Below, piece after piece: positions 52,232 to 60,931 of a DNA stretch of 64,000 bases (position 1 is the first letter of the stretch; every line of letters begins with the position of its first letter). This stretch comes from DASXVU01 sp963732855 (GTDB lineage Archaea; Thermoplasmatota; Thermoplasmata; Methanomassiliicoccales; UBA472), in NCBI GenBank assembly GCA_963732855.1, contig CAVTBB010000005.1:558001-622000 (forward strand), given 5' to 3'. The notes below the pieces were generated by a model. The model saw only the letters and a program-made list of their open reading frames with translations. It was not told where the DNA came from and ran no database searches. The translations under genes and the position numbers were made by a program.

Positions 52232-52431
52232 TACTTCTCTTCCTCCTGCTGGACGGTGAGTATCCTGGCTATGTTGGTCCTTATCGCCCTAATCCTGCCA
52301 GGATTGGCAGGAGCACCGCCCATCGCTGCCGTGCCCCTTTCGTGCATTAGCTCGTCCTGCAACTCGCGGAGCTTTGCGCCCCGGTCGTTCAGGCTCATGG
52401 TCTTGATCTCTTTGACTTTCATCAGAGCCAT
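52231..52431 (-). CDS. rpl29: Large ribosomal subunit protein uL29
   Basis: 66 residues, two-helix uL29. MKVKEIKTMSLNDRGAKLRELQDELMHERG and the C-terminal NPGRIRAIRTNIARILTV are typical. It is 5 nt after rps3; an ATG at residue 4 is an alternative start. Confidence 0.94.
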   Translation of the reverse strand: MALMKVKEIKTMSLNDRGAKLRELQDELMHERGTAAMGGAPANPGRIRAIRTNIARILTVQQEEEK

Positions 52432-52436
52432 CTCGC

Positions 52437-53174
52437 CTAGGCCTCCTTGTTGTCGCCCTCGGCGATCTCGGCGGCTGCGTCCATTGCGGCCCTTTCGTCT
52501 GCGGAAGCGATAGCGTCAGGGATATCGTCCTTCAGTGCCAGCAATGCCGCTATCTCAGGCATCGCCGCCATTGCCTCTTCCATCGTCTTGACGCTTATCT
52601 CAGCCGGCAGCCTGGCGTTCGGGTCCATGATCTCGACCTTGACACCGATGACTCCTGGCTTCAACTTTGCTACTGCGAATCCTTCCATGATGAATAGGTT
52701 ACGGGTCTCTCCGCAGTATTTGATGTAGCCTTCCTTGAACTTCTCGGTCCTGTGCCTCTCTCCGGTCAGCTTGCCGGAGATGATGATGAGGCACCCTCTT
52801 GCGCCCGAGTCCATTATCCTGCGGACAGTGGAGTGCCCGGCGCGCCTGAAGTGCCATCCCCTCTCTAGCGCAAAGGCCAGCTTCTCAGCCATGATCTGCG
52901 CGTTGAGGTTAGGCTCCTCGACCTCCTGGACCTCTATCTGCGGGTTGTCATAGTGGAAATTGTCCTCGATAGCCTTGGTCAACGTCTTGATCGCTGCGCC
53001 ACGGCGTCCGATTACGATTCCTGGCCTCTCGGTTATCAGCGTCACCCTGGTGCCCATCGGGGTCCTTTGGACGTCAACGCCGCCGAAGCCTGCCCTGTCA
53101 ACGGTCTTCATCAAGTACTCCCTCAACAGGGTCCTTCTGATGTTCTCCGCGACGAACTTCCTCTCGCTTGCCAT
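52437..53174 (-). CDS. rps3: Small ribosomal subunit protein uS3
   Basis: 245 residues. The KH domain carries GIVIGRRGAAIKTLTKAIE, and the C-domain has RGCLIIISGKLTGERHRTEKFKEGYIKYCG. An Ala/Glu/Asp-rich tail of about 50 residues follows, as in several archaeal uS3. It directly follows rpl22 with no gap. Confidence 0.96.
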   Translation of the reverse strand: MASERKFVAENIRRTLLREYLMKTVDRAGFGGVDVQRTPMGTRVTLITERPGIVIGRRGAAIKTLTKAIEDNFHYDNPQIEVQEVEEPNLNAQIMAEKLAFALERGWHFRRAGHSTVRRIMDSGARGCLIIISGKLTGERHRTEKFKEGYIKYCGETRNLFIMEGFAVAKLKPGVIGVKVEIMDPNARLPAEISVKTMEEAMAAMPEIAALLALKDDIPDAIASADERAAMDAAAEIAEGDNKEA

Positions 53175-53621
53175 TTACTCCATCTCCTCAAGGATGACTT
53201 CGATGTTCACGGTCTGTTGGTTCCACTGGGTAGCTCGGCCGTATGCCCTTTGCATCTGCCCCTTCTGGGTTCGTCCCAAGTGTGTGGCTATGACCTTCAG
53301 CCTCATGTTCTCCGCATCCAGGCCTTTGTACTCGGCGTTGTGTTTCGCGCTCTCAATGGCCTCGATGAAGGCCTTCGCCGCCTTTTGCGGGAATCGGCCG
53401 GGACCTACCCCGGCCTTGTGCGCGACACCTGTGTTGTAGCGGCGGATCGGGACCGGCCTCTTCAGCTCGGCGACCTCCTCCAGCATCTTCAACGCGACTG
53501 TTACTTTCTTTCCCCTTATCATCCTGGCGATCTCACGGGAGAACTTGGGTGAAATGGGATTCTCCTTACCGATTGCTCGGGCGGTAGTGTCCGGGTCTGT
53601 ACTTTGTGTGTATCCAGCCAT
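53175..53621 (-). CDS. rpl22: Large ribosomal subunit protein uL22
   Basis: 148 residues. KENPISPKFSREIARMIRGKKVTVALKML is the conserved archaeal start, followed by GRFPQKAAKAFIEAIESAKHNAEYKGLD and the exit-tunnel loop HLGRTQKGQMQRAYGRAT. It is 9 nt after rps19. Confidence 0.96.
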   Translation of the reverse strand: MAGYTQSTDPDTTARAIGKENPISPKFSREIARMIRGKKVTVALKMLEEVAELKRPVPIRRYNTGVAHKAGVGPGRFPQKAAKAFIEAIESAKHNAEYKGLDAENMRLKVIATHLGRTQKGQMQRAYGRATQWNQQTVNIEVILEEME

Positions 53622-53630
53622 GTTCTCACC

Positions 53631-54092
53631 TTACTTCAGCGGCATGAACTTAGACGACCTGGTTGCACCGACACCTGGTCCAGAGTGCTTGACGATCCTG
53701 CGGGTCAAAGCGAACTCTCCCAGGAAGTGCCCTATCATCTCGGCCCTGAGCTCCACTTCCTTGAATTCCTTTCCGTTATGAATTGCCACTTTCTTTCCGA
53801 CCATCTGCGGAACGATCGGGATGTCCCTCCGGTGTGTCCGGACGACGTCTCCCTCGCTCGCCTTGATCTTCTCGAATGCGGTCTTCTGTTCGTCATTGAA
53901 ACCCCTGACGAATGTCCTCCTTATCCTGGAGGGCATTAGGTCGAGGACCTCTTCGAACGGCATCTCCAGAAGCTGCTCCATTGTAAAGCCGCGGTAGGTG
54001 AACTCCTTCTTCCGCTTGGCCTGGAGAACTCCCTTCTTCTTCCTGAGCTTCCTTCTTGAGGACTTGGTACCTGTCATCTTTTCTTCAGCCAT
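53631..54092 (-). CDS. rps19: Small ribosomal subunit protein uS19
   Basis: 153 residues, the long archaeal form. A basic N-terminal section (SSRRKLRKKKGVLQAKRKKEFTYRGFT) precedes the conserved THRRDIPIVPQMVGKKVAIHNGKEFKEVELRAEMIGHFLGEFALTR region. It lies 5 nt after rpl2. Confidence 0.96.
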   Translation of the reverse strand: MAEEKMTGTKSSRRKLRKKKGVLQAKRKKEFTYRGFTMEQLLEMPFEEVLDLMPSRIRRTFVRGFNDEQKTAFEKIKASEGDVVRTHRRDIPIVPQMVGKKVAIHNGKEFKEVELRAEMIGHFLGEFALTRRIVKHSGPGVGATRSSKFMPLK

Positions 54093-54097
54093 TCAGA

Positions 54098-54802
54098 TCA
54101 CCTCTTCTCCTTTTTCTTCTTCTGGGGCGAGAGGCGTCCTACCTTCCTTCCTGGAGGTGCGTTCCTCGACACAGTGCTTGGCTTACCGACGTGGGGGTGA
54201 CCGCCACCGCCGTGTGGGTGGTCGACTGGGTTCATTGCGATACCCTTAACCTTGAAGTAAGCCTTGGACTTGCTGCGCCATGCGTGGAACTTCTTTCCGG
54301 CCGTTGCGAACGGCTTATCCTTTGCTCCACCGCCAGCGACGATCCCGATCGATGCCCGGCATAGCGGGTCAAAGCTGCGGAATGCTCCGGACGGCATCAG
54401 AAGCGAGACCTTTTCGCCCTTGGTGATGACCGTTCCCGAGGTTCCAGCGGTCTTGATGTACTTTCCGCCATCGCCTGGCCGGCCTTCGACGTTGAAGACC
54501 AGTGTTCCTTCTGGGACGTTCCCTAGTGGCATGATGTTGCCAGATACGATCTCCGGAGTTCCATCAACCATGATCTTCTGTCCGACCATCATACCTTCTG
54601 CGGCGATCATCATCTCGACGTTGCCACCGAAGTCGACCTTTGCCACCGGGCAGGTCTTGCCTGGTGCATGAATGAGATCTACTACCTTGCCTGACTTCTT
54701 ATCCGCCAGGGGGTGCTTCATGACGCCCAGGTGCCTGTGGCTCGGTGAGCGGTATACTGATCCCCCGCGGCCTCTCCTTTGCTGTCTTAGATTCTTACCC
54801 AT
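54098..54802 (-). CDS. rpl2: Large ribosomal subunit protein uL2
   Basis: 234 residues. NLRQQRRGRGGSVYRSPSHRHLG start; C-domain with VKGIAMNPVDHPHGGGGHPHVGKPSTV. The His in this loop lies near the peptidyl-transferase centre. The tail is strongly basic. Confidence 0.96.
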   Translation of the reverse strand: MGKNLRQQRRGRGGSVYRSPSHRHLGVMKHPLADKKSGKVVDLIHAPGKTCPVAKVDFGGNVEMMIAAEGMMVGQKIMVDGTPEIVSGNIMPLGNVPEGTLVFNVEGRPGDGGKYIKTAGTSGTVITKGEKVSLLMPSGAFRSFDPLCRASIGIVAGGGAKDKPFATAGKKFHAWRSKSKAYFKVKGIAMNPVDHPHGGGGHPHVGKPSTVSRNAPPGRKVGRLSPQKKKKEKR

Positions 54803-54813
54803 GATAACCCCCC

Positions 54814-55098
54814 TTAGAACACGCCGATCCTCATTCCGATGTCTTCGGCTGAATATCCTTCGGCTAGCTTGAAGATGGCGTGCTTGCCATCGCGGGCTAC
54901 CCGGGTCCAGACCTTCGATACCTTGACATCGAAGCGCTCCTCAAACGCCTTCTTTATCTGCTTCTTCGTGGCACCCCTCAGCACAATGAACTCCAGCTTG
55001 TTTCCGTCCTTGAAGTCCTGGGTCGGTGTGCCCGTCATATGGTTCATCGTCTTTTCTGTGACGAACGGGTGCAACAGAACGTCCTTCTTTGAGACCAT
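54814..55098 (-). CDS. rpl23: Large ribosomal subunit protein uL23
   Basis: 94 residues from MVSKKDVLLHPFVTEKTMNHM (ATG 55098); a GTG at 55107 would overlap rpl4. VLRGATKKQIKKAFEERFDVKVSKVWT is conserved. It forms part of the docking site for SRP at the tunnel exit. Confidence 0.95.
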   Translation of the reverse strand: MVSKKDVLLHPFVTEKTMNHMTGTPTQDFKDGNKLEFIVLRGATKKQIKKAFEERFDVKVSKVWTRVARDGKHAIFKLAEGYSAEDIGMRIGVF

Positions 55099-55100
55099 TC

Positions 55101-55877
55101 TCACCACGCTCCTACTTTCTTCATGGCTGATTCGGTGAACACCGTCAGCCTACCCGCGTCGCCGCCAGGTGCCAGTAGGCCCGGGTTCAGCTTCTCTGCG
55201 GTTGCGATCTCGACTCCGGCCAGGTTCTTGGCACCGATGAACAGTGCCGATTGTGGGTCTGCGACCACGATGAGTATTCCACGAGGCGCCTTGAACCGCC
55301 TGCCTCTCATCTTGCCCTTACCCGGCCTGACCTTCTTGCCTTCCTTGGCCCTGATGACATCTCCCTCGAGCCCCATGCTCCTGAGAGCAAGGAGTACCTC
55401 GGAGGTTGTCTTCAGCGCTTCGATGCTGTCCTCGACAACGACCGGCAGGGTGACCTTCTCGTCGAACTGGTGTCCGCGCTTCTTGACCTGGACCGCATCG
55501 GCGGTGCAGGCGAGGGCGGAAAATCTTGCGAGGGTCCTCTCCTTACGGTTGCATTTCAAGGACCAATCCTTCTCTGCCTTCGGGGGGAACGCCCTTCTGC
55601 CGCCTACGTTGTTGGGCGACTCAGCGGCCTTCGCTCCGGATGTGAGCCTCTGGACCCTGGCAACTCCACGGCCTTTGCCCCATGTGGAGACGGCGTGCCT
55701 GATACCGGCGCCTTCCTTCGACCCGTATGGATGCCTCCGGTTAGCTTCCTCGGCGACAACTGCCTTCCTGATCACGTCAGGGCGGTACAAGGTGTTGAAC
55801 ACCTGTGGCAGTGCGACGGTCTTGACGACGTCGCCCTTAATGGAATAAACATTGACTTCGCTCTTCTTTTCAGCCAT
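55101..55877 (-). CDS. rpl4: Large ribosomal subunit protein uL4
   Basis: 258 residues. NVYSIKGDVVKTVALPQVFNTLYRPDVIRKAV start, then the exit-tunnel loop GSKEGAGIRHAVSTWGKGRGVARVQRLTSG and the C-terminal core. It is 3 nt behind rpl3. Confidence 0.96.
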   Translation of the reverse strand: MAEKKSEVNVYSIKGDVVKTVALPQVFNTLYRPDVIRKAVVAEEANRRHPYGSKEGAGIRHAVSTWGKGRGVARVQRLTSGAKAAESPNNVGGRRAFPPKAEKDWSLKCNRKERTLARFSALACTADAVQVKKRGHQFDEKVTLPVVVEDSIEALKTTSEVLLALRSMGLEGDVIRAKEGKKVRPGKGKMRGRRFKAPRGILIVVADPQSALFIGAKNLAGVEIATAEKLNPGLLAPGGDAGRLTVFTESAMKKVGAW

Positions 55878-55880
55878 TGA

Positions 55881-56882
55881 TTACGCCCCCTGCTTGGACT
55901 CGGTTGATATGTACACTATGCTGGGCGCTTCCTTCAAATTGCCAGAGTGGTTCCTTACCGGGTCCCTCAGGCGTACCAGCCTCTTGGTCGGGCCAGGCAC
56001 TGAGCCGTGTATCAGAACATACTGGTTGACGATGGTTCCGTAGTGAACGAACCCGCCCTTCGGGTTGATCTCCTCGCCGGTTGCCCCGATCTTCAGGACC
56101 AGCTTGTTGACCTCGGTCCTCTGGTGGTATCCCATCTGACCAGATTGAGGGGCAGTGTTCCTGACGTACCCGGGCCTCTTTGGACCGAGGGTGCCGACCA
56201 TCCTTCTGTGCTTGCTGTTCTTGTGGGACAGCAGCTTGATCCCCCACCGCTTGGTGGCTCCCTGGAACCCTTTCCCCTTGGTGATCGCTGCGACATCGAT
56301 GAGGTTGCCTTCCTTGGCGAAATCGGTGACGTTGATGTCCTTTCCGAGGATGGTCTTGGCGTATTCCATCCTCTTGTCCATCGTCGCACCGCCGATCCTG
56401 AGCTCCATGAGCTCGGGGACCTTCTTTGGCACTCCCTTCACCATCTTCGGCTGGGTATAAGCGAGGACGCGGATATCTTCGACATCCACCGTCTTCAACT
56501 TCTCCCATGCCTTGTCAGCATCATACTTCTTGGGTATCGGCACGCGCCTGGATAGTATCTCGTCCACTCCGCTAGCCCAGACCTCTCCTGCGGTCTTGAG
56601 TCCATACCGGGTGTTCTCGTAAACCCTGATCGCCGCAATCTTCATCGGCGGGACTTCCAGCACTGTAACCGGGATCCTGATCTCCTGTCCCGCAGTGGTG
56701 CTGGTCTTGTTGTAGTCAACGATGAACGCGTGGGTCATTCCGGCCTTGTAACCGGCGAATCCCTGTATCTTAGGGCCTTCGCTGATCTCGGGCCAGGCAT
56801 CCAGCTTGGGCGTCTGTCTCGAAGCCCTTTTCCTTGGCGAATACGCCATCGATCCTTGTCTCGGACGTCTTCTGTTTGGCAT
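55881..56882 (-). CDS. rpl3: Large ribosomal subunit protein uL3
   Basis: 333 residues, first gene of the superoperon. RRRPRQGSMAYSPRKRASRQTP is the archaeal start. The central HKNSKHRRMVGTLG and the PGYVRNTAPQSGQMGYHQRTEVN finger reach the peptidyl-transferase centre. The ATG at 56882 is preceded by GGGAGAGGG. Confidence 0.96.
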   Translation of the reverse strand: MPNRRRPRQGSMAYSPRKRASRQTPKLDAWPEISEGPKIQGFAGYKAGMTHAFIVDYNKTSTTAGQEIRIPVTVLEVPPMKIAAIRVYENTRYGLKTAGEVWASGVDEILSRRVPIPKKYDADKAWEKLKTVDVEDIRVLAYTQPKMVKGVPKKVPELMELRIGGATMDKRMEYAKTILGKDINVTDFAKEGNLIDVAAITKGKGFQGATKRWGIKLLSHKNSKHRRMVGTLGPKRPGYVRNTAPQSGQMGYHQRTEVNKLVLKIGATGEEINPKGGFVHYGTIVNQYVLIHGSVPGPTKRLVRLRDPVRNHSGNLKEAPSIVYISTESKQGA

Positions 56883-56912
56883 GATTCCCTCTCCCTACGT
56901 TTATTGGAGAGC

Positions 56913-56948
56913 ACACTCTCAGTTGCTAACGCCTGTTCTCAAGAGTGT
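56913..56948 (-). promoter_or_regulatory. Hairpin in the rpl3 leader
   Basis: Perfect 7-bp arms (ACACTCT at 56913-56919; AGAGTGT at 56942-56948) enclose 22 nt, about 30 nt ahead of the rpl3 ATG. A weak TATA-like CCTATACC at 57008-57015 (minus strand) would give a leader of about 100 nt carrying it. It could be a translational control site for the ribosomal operon. This rests on sequence symmetry alone. Confidence 0.35.
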
Positions 56949-57122
56949 TGAGGTCAGCACCTTCGACCGTGACACCGTTTTGCTTCCCCAGAACTTAGCC
57001 TTGGGAAGGGTATAGGGTTGCGTGTGCATTGCCCATGGGGTCTGGTCGAACGTCCTCAGTGCGTTGAGCACCTCTCGCATACTGGTATTGGTATAAAAGC
57101 TCTACGGTCTGCCGAAAGAGGT

Positions 57123-57130
57123 AAAAAAAA
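57123..57130 (-). terminator. Oligo-T terminator after the RaSEA/DUF5611 unit
   Basis: Eight T residues on the minus strand, preceded by GGGGG, 62 nt beyond the DUF5611 stop. Oligo-T tracts terminate archaeal RNA polymerase. The rest of 56949-57191 shows only weak promoter-like sequence. Confidence 0.6.
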
Positions 57131-57191
57131 CCCCCGGCCAGACATCGTATTTTTTGGTCCTTTCCGGGAAGCAGGATTTATGAAGGAAAAA

Positions 57192-57512
57192 TCAGAGCTT
57201 TCCTTCCTTAGCCTTCTTCTGCAGGCGGGTCCGCCTCTCCTTTGAGGTGAATCCCGTGACCTTTTCCAGGAACACATTGTACTGCTTGATCGTGTCGGCG
57301 GCCACCTCGACGTTCGCCTTCGTGTCGGTGGTGGTATTGATCATGATGTTGGACTTATCCTTCATCTTCGCTTCGAGATGCGTCATCGCGCCGTACTTGG
57401 TGACGACCATGTCACCCTCAACCTTTGCGCTTCCGAACACCTCTTCGGCGATCTTCCTCAAACCGTCACCCTCAATCTCCTTTCCGTGTCCTTTCTTGAT
57501 GTCATAATCCAT
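57192..57512 (-). CDS. DUF5611-type archaeal protein
   Basis: 106 residues from MDYDIKKGHGKEIEGDGL (ATG 57512). The longer frame to 57632 covers the RaSEA 3' end in another frame. It is a mixed alpha/beta protein with FGSAKVEGDMVVTKYGAMTHLEAKM and a basic tail (KERRTRLQKKAKEG). It resembles the small archaeal DUF5611 family of unknown function. It starts 18 nt after RaSEA stops, so the two are likely co-transcribed; a link to tRNA modification is only suggested by this. Confidence 0.75.
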   Translation of the reverse strand: MDYDIKKGHGKEIEGDGLRKIAEEVFGSAKVEGDMVVTKYGAMTHLEAKMKDKSNIMINTTTDTKANVEVAADTIKQYNVFLEKVTGFTSKERRTRLQKKAKEGKL

Positions 57513-57529
57513 TGAATCACCTTGAAATC

Positions 57530-58522
57530 TCAGAGCAGTATCTCGTCCTCGAGGTGCCGGGAGAGGTCGACGGTGGTCGCCATCACGTCCTGCACTTGGA
57601 GCAACGTCCTCCATTCTTCCTTGCAGCCGCATTCCAGGCCTTCAAGGAATTTCGGGTCCTGCTCGAATGAGAAACGCTGGACCGCATCAAGTACCTTTCT
57701 GTCGCACTTGTCGCAATTATGCACGCCGCGTAATGTGCCTGCACCGCTTGGCGAGCTGAAAAGCCGCGGGCCCCCCTGTCTCCATCCGGCCTTCAATACT
57801 TCGACCAGGGACCATATCCAAGGCGAGCGGTAATCGCCCCTTCGCCACATGTCCTCAATGATGGTTCCGGACTGGACGTTGACCGGATTGATGGATATGC
57901 TTTCCGAGTATTGTCGGGCGAAATCAATGGAGGCGGAAGTGTCACGGATGGCGCGGGCCTCGGTCATGAATGGAGGCTTGAGGAGAAGATAGGTCCGCAC
58001 CGGGATGGAATGGCGCCTGAGCGTCTCGGCAGCCTTGACATAGTCGGCGACGGTGAACCCTTTCCTTATGGATCGGCCAAGTACCTCATCATCAGCGGAC
58101 TCCAGCCCGAGTGCCACCAGTACCTTTTCCTTTGGCAGTGTCTCCAGCGCCTCATCGGTGACGAACTCGGGCCTGGTCTCGAAAATGATCTTTTTGGCCT
58201 CAGGGAACGCCTCCAATATCTCGAGCCGCATCTCGACCGGTATCTCCCTTTCGTCCAGTAAGCTGCCAGAGGTATATATCTTGACCATCGGCTCCCCGGA
58301 ATACTTGTTCTTGACGCTCGCCAACTGGGCGCGCAGGTCCTCGGTCGTGATGCCCTGATCGCTCTCAACGTTGTAGCCGCACATCGTGCACCCCTTCTGG
58401 AATGCCCACCAGCAGCCCTTGGTGCGGAGGATCGCCACCATTGCCTTGACCTTGTCTATACCGATAACGTCGTCTTCCTTCCAGACGGCCGTTGGCATGC
58501 ACCGCAGAGCTACATCGTTCAT
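57530..58522 (-). CDS. Archaeosine biosynthesis radical SAM protein RaSEA
   Basis: 330 residues of the archaeal radical SAM family that works with ArcS to turn preQ0-lysine-modified tRNA into archaeosine at position 15. The unusual cluster motif CWWAFQKGCTMCGY (about residues 37-50) is the family signature, followed by TSGSLLDEREIP and LGLESADDEVLG. The C-terminus has CDKCD and CGC pairs. ArcS and TGT are not in this window. This supports an archaeal, archaeosine-containing host. Confidence 0.9.
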   Translation of the reverse strand: MNDVALRCMPTAVWKEDDVIGIDKVKAMVAILRTKGCWWAFQKGCTMCGYNVESDQGITTEDLRAQLASVKNKYSGEPMVKIYTSGSLLDEREIPVEMRLEILEAFPEAKKIIFETRPEFVTDEALETLPKEKVLVALGLESADDEVLGRSIRKGFTVADYVKAAETLRRHSIPVRTYLLLKPPFMTEARAIRDTSASIDFARQYSESISINPVNVQSGTIIEDMWRRGDYRSPWIWSLVEVLKAGWRQGGPRLFSSPSGAGTLRGVHNCDKCDRKVLDAVQRFSFEQDPKFLEGLECGCKEEWRTLLQVQDVMATTVDLSRHLEDEILL

Positions 58523-58684
58523 CTTGGATCAGTCTCGCTTAGACGCGCGGGGCGTCAGGATTGTGTCATCCTGCGCCCGGATATAAAGTTGTCCCGCAGA
58601 CGGGATGATAATAAGCCACGGCTATACCCGATAAGAGCCAGTTCCTATCGTTGATGTTATCATCGATGATTTCTAGGTGTTGCG

Positions 58685-58693
58685 TTTTTAATA
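58685..58693 (+). promoter_or_regulatory. TATA box of uspA
   Basis: TTTTTAATA, giving a predicted start near 58714 and therefore a leader of about 110 nt, long for an archaeal gene. Confidence 0.5.
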
Positions 58694-58713
58694 GCCTCCC
58701 TGCACTCCTCAAT

Positions 58714-58825
58714 TCAAATCCAATTCAGAAAGGATGACGCGGGTAAGGCCGACACATAGGTGACGGAAACAAACCCCGACCGAAGCCACCGTAGATGATG
58801 GCAGCGGCGATAAGGTGAGAGCTTA
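58714..58825 (+). other. Long, possibly structured 5' leader of uspA
   Basis: Purine-rich, non-coding sequence between the predicted start and the ATG at 58826. It contains several short complementary segments (AGGTG with CACC; GCGGG with CCCCG) and ends in AAGGTGAGAGC, the ribosome site. It does not match a riboswitch I know. The limits are inferred from the TATA box. Confidence 0.3.
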
Positions 58826-59215
58826 ATGAACGTGATAGTGGCAAATGATGGTAAACCGCACTCAGAGAAGGCAGCACATTATGCGATAGTGCTCGCCAAG
58901 GTCCTCAGATGCAATCTATATGCCATTTACGTGGTAAGCCCCAAGGCCGAATTGGAGAAGGACAAGAACATAAGGAACGGCATGCGCGTTCTTGGCCGGA
59001 CTAAGATAAAGGCGGCAGAGATAGGCGTCGAACTGAACACGCTGCTTGAAGCTGGCGACCCCTACAACACGATCATGGAGGCGGCAGAGAGGACAGAGGC
59101 CGACATGATCATCGTAGGAAGCTCGGGCAAGACCGGGATGAAAGCTAAATTCTCAGGCAGCACCGCCGATTCCATCTATAAGAACGCGTCCTGCACCGTC
59201 ACCGTCGTGAGATAA
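58826..59215 (+). CDS. Universal stress protein UspA family
   Basis: 129 residues, single Usp domain. VIVANDGKPHSEKAAHYAIVLAK is the start. The ATP-binding G-2x-G-9x-G(S/T) pattern is present in VGSSGKTGMKAKFSGSTADSI (about 102-122). It is probably an ATP-binding stress or signalling protein. GGTGA lies 8 nt ahead of the ATG. T6 at 59223-59228 follows as terminator. Confidence 0.92.
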   Translation: MNVIVANDGKPHSEKAAHYAIVLAKVLRCNLYAIYVVSPKAELEKDKNIRNGMRVLGRTKIKAAEIGVELNTLLEAGDPYNTIMEAAERTEADMIIVGSSGKTGMKAKFSGSTADSIYKNASCTVTVVR

Positions 59216-59222
59216 AAGGTTC

Positions 59223-59228
59223 TTTTTT
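59223..59228 (+). terminator. Oligo-T terminator after uspA
   Basis: Six T residues starting 8 nt after the stop codon. Confidence 0.5.
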
Positions 59229-59337
59229 CACCCGTCAAAGGGGCGACATTGAATAATTCAGCGAGCGACGCGTGACAATGATCCAACCATTGATGCGAGA
59301 ATGAACACCCTATATCCGGTCTGAAAGTATGATGTGT

Positions 59338-60144
59338 TCAATACCGGTCCATGGTCCCCCGCCTTCTGGACAGGTTCTCGAAAAGGGTGAACATCAGATA
59401 GCCAAAGATTATCGCCACCAGGCCGACCAGCATCTCCAGCCCCAGTAACCCGGATATGCCGAGCAACGACGTGCCGTCCACCGCCGCCCTGGCCGCGTCG
59501 GTGCCGAAGGTCATCGGGATGCCGTAGGAGATCGGCTGCAGGTATGATGGAAGGTAGGATACCGGGAAGTTCACTCCGCAGAAGAGGAGACCTATGAACA
59601 GGAAGACATTGGCGATGATCATCGAGGTCCTCAGATAGAGGCCCAGGGAACTGAGCATCAAACCGAAGCCGGTCATGGCGAACGCCGTAACGACGATCAC
59701 GACGCCCAAGGCAAGCATGTCGGTGTGGGAGAAATCGACCCCGAACAGGAATGCGGCGTAGAATAGCGCGATGACCGCCGTGGCGATGCCATTGACGATC
59801 TGGAACATGGCGCGCCCGACGAACATGGCCATTCGGTTTGCCGGGGTTGAGAGGATAGGGACCAACGTTCCCTGTTGCTTCTCCTCGCCGGTTATGTTGC
59901 ACACCGCAAAGACGGTCACGTAGGCGATCGACTGCAACGCGTTGCCGATGGCGACATAGGTCACACTGATGTCCGGGTTCTGTACATACTTCGTGACATA
60001 GACGAAGAAGGCGATCTGGAATAGCGAGATCGAAAAGAGCTGCATGATCCAAATCGGGGGCGACAGCCAATTGAACAGCGCGTTCTTGGCCAGCACCGCC
60101 GAGGACCAGAACACCCTCACGAAATCAGAGATCCGGGTGAACAT
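59338..60144 (-). CDS. ABC-2 type exporter permease (second)
   Basis: 268 residues from MFTRISDFVRVFWSS (ATG 60144), one base after the preceding permease stop. Six hydrophobic segments and the ABC-2 loop CNITGEEKQQGTLVPILSTPANRMAMFVGR. With the next two genes it forms an exporter with two different permeases and one ATPase. The substrate is unknown. Confidence 0.9.
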   Translation of the reverse strand: MFTRISDFVRVFWSSAVLAKNALFNWLSPPIWIMQLFSISLFQIAFFVYVTKYVQNPDISVTYVAIGNALQSIAYVTVFAVCNITGEEKQQGTLVPILSTPANRMAMFVGRAMFQIVNGIATAVIALFYAAFLFGVDFSHTDMLALGVVIVVTAFAMTGFGLMLSSLGLYLRTSMIIANVFLFIGLLFCGVNFPVSYLPSYLQPISYGIPMTFGTDAARAAVDGTSLLGISGLLGLEMLVGLVAIIFGYLMFTLFENLSRRRGTMDRY

Positions 60145-60145
60145 C

Positions 60146-60931
60146 CTAGATCCTCCCGATATCGCCCTTGACCCGGACCCGGTTCTCGACAGCCTGGAAC
60201 AGGAAGAATGCCACTGTAACATAGACGACGGCCAGGATGACCATCATAACCATGTCGCCCCAGTAGCCAATATCGAGGCCTGAATATCCGCTGATGGCAG
60301 AATACCGCATGGCATCGATGCCCCAGGAGGGCGCCAGCGACAAGGAGAGCGGTCCGCTCCAGGCCGGAAGCATGGCGATGGGGAACATGGTCCCCGTCCC
60401 GACGTATATGGGGAACTCCAGGCCGTTGGTGAGGACGCTAGCATTCCTGGTCAGGACGAAAGCGGAGCTGAACACCAACCCCAATGACGCCAGCGAGAGC
60501 AAGGTCACGAACAGCGCCAGGAAGAACAGTGGCGGGTTCGTCAGCGTCAACGGCACCTGGAACCAGAACACCGCGATGATGAAGATGAAGACCGCGTTTA
60601 TTATGCCGATCATGGCGTTCCAGAGCGACCGGCCGGCGATTATCCAGACCAGCGGTGCGGGTGTGGCTAGAACCGCCTCCAGAGTCCCGTTCCAGCGATC
60701 GAACTGAATGGAGTATCCCGACGAGTACAGGGTATTGCCCCACATGCCCATCATGCCGCCGCCGAGGATCGCATATAGAATGAAATCGCCGCTGGCGTTG
60801 CGGAAAAGCATCAGCGCCACCAGGGTCATCACGAACGGGGCGATGATGTTCGGTATCAGCCACTGCGGCTCTGCGAAGAAATGGAGCATCTGGTGGCGGA
60901 ACGATGAGGTAAGCGCCCGCAGCCTAGTCAT
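60146..60931 (-). CDS. ABC-2 type exporter permease (first)
   Basis: 261 residues. Six hydrophobic segments; the conserved loop FDRWNGTLEAVLATPAPLVWIIAGRSLW is typical of the ABC-2 family. The start overlaps the ATPase stop by 8 nt. It would pair with the 60144 permease as a heterodimer. Confidence 0.9.
   Translation of the reverse strand: MTRLRALTSSFRHQMLHFFAEPQWLIPNIIAPFVMTLVALMLFRNASGDFILYAILGGGMMGMWGNTLYSSGYSIQFDRWNGTLEAVLATPAPLVWIIAGRSLWNAMIGIINAVFIFIIAVFWFQVPLTLTNPPLFFLALFVTLLSLASLGLVFSSAFVLTRNASVLTNGLEFPIYVGTGTMFPIAMLPAWSGPLSLSLAPSWGIDAMRYSAISGYSGLDIGYWGDMVMMVILAVVYVTVAFFLFQAVENRVRVKGDIGRI

Noticed and set aside
58714..58825. Known riboswitch (fluoride, TPP, cobalamin, c-di-AMP)
   Set aside because: None of the conserved cores I know is present.
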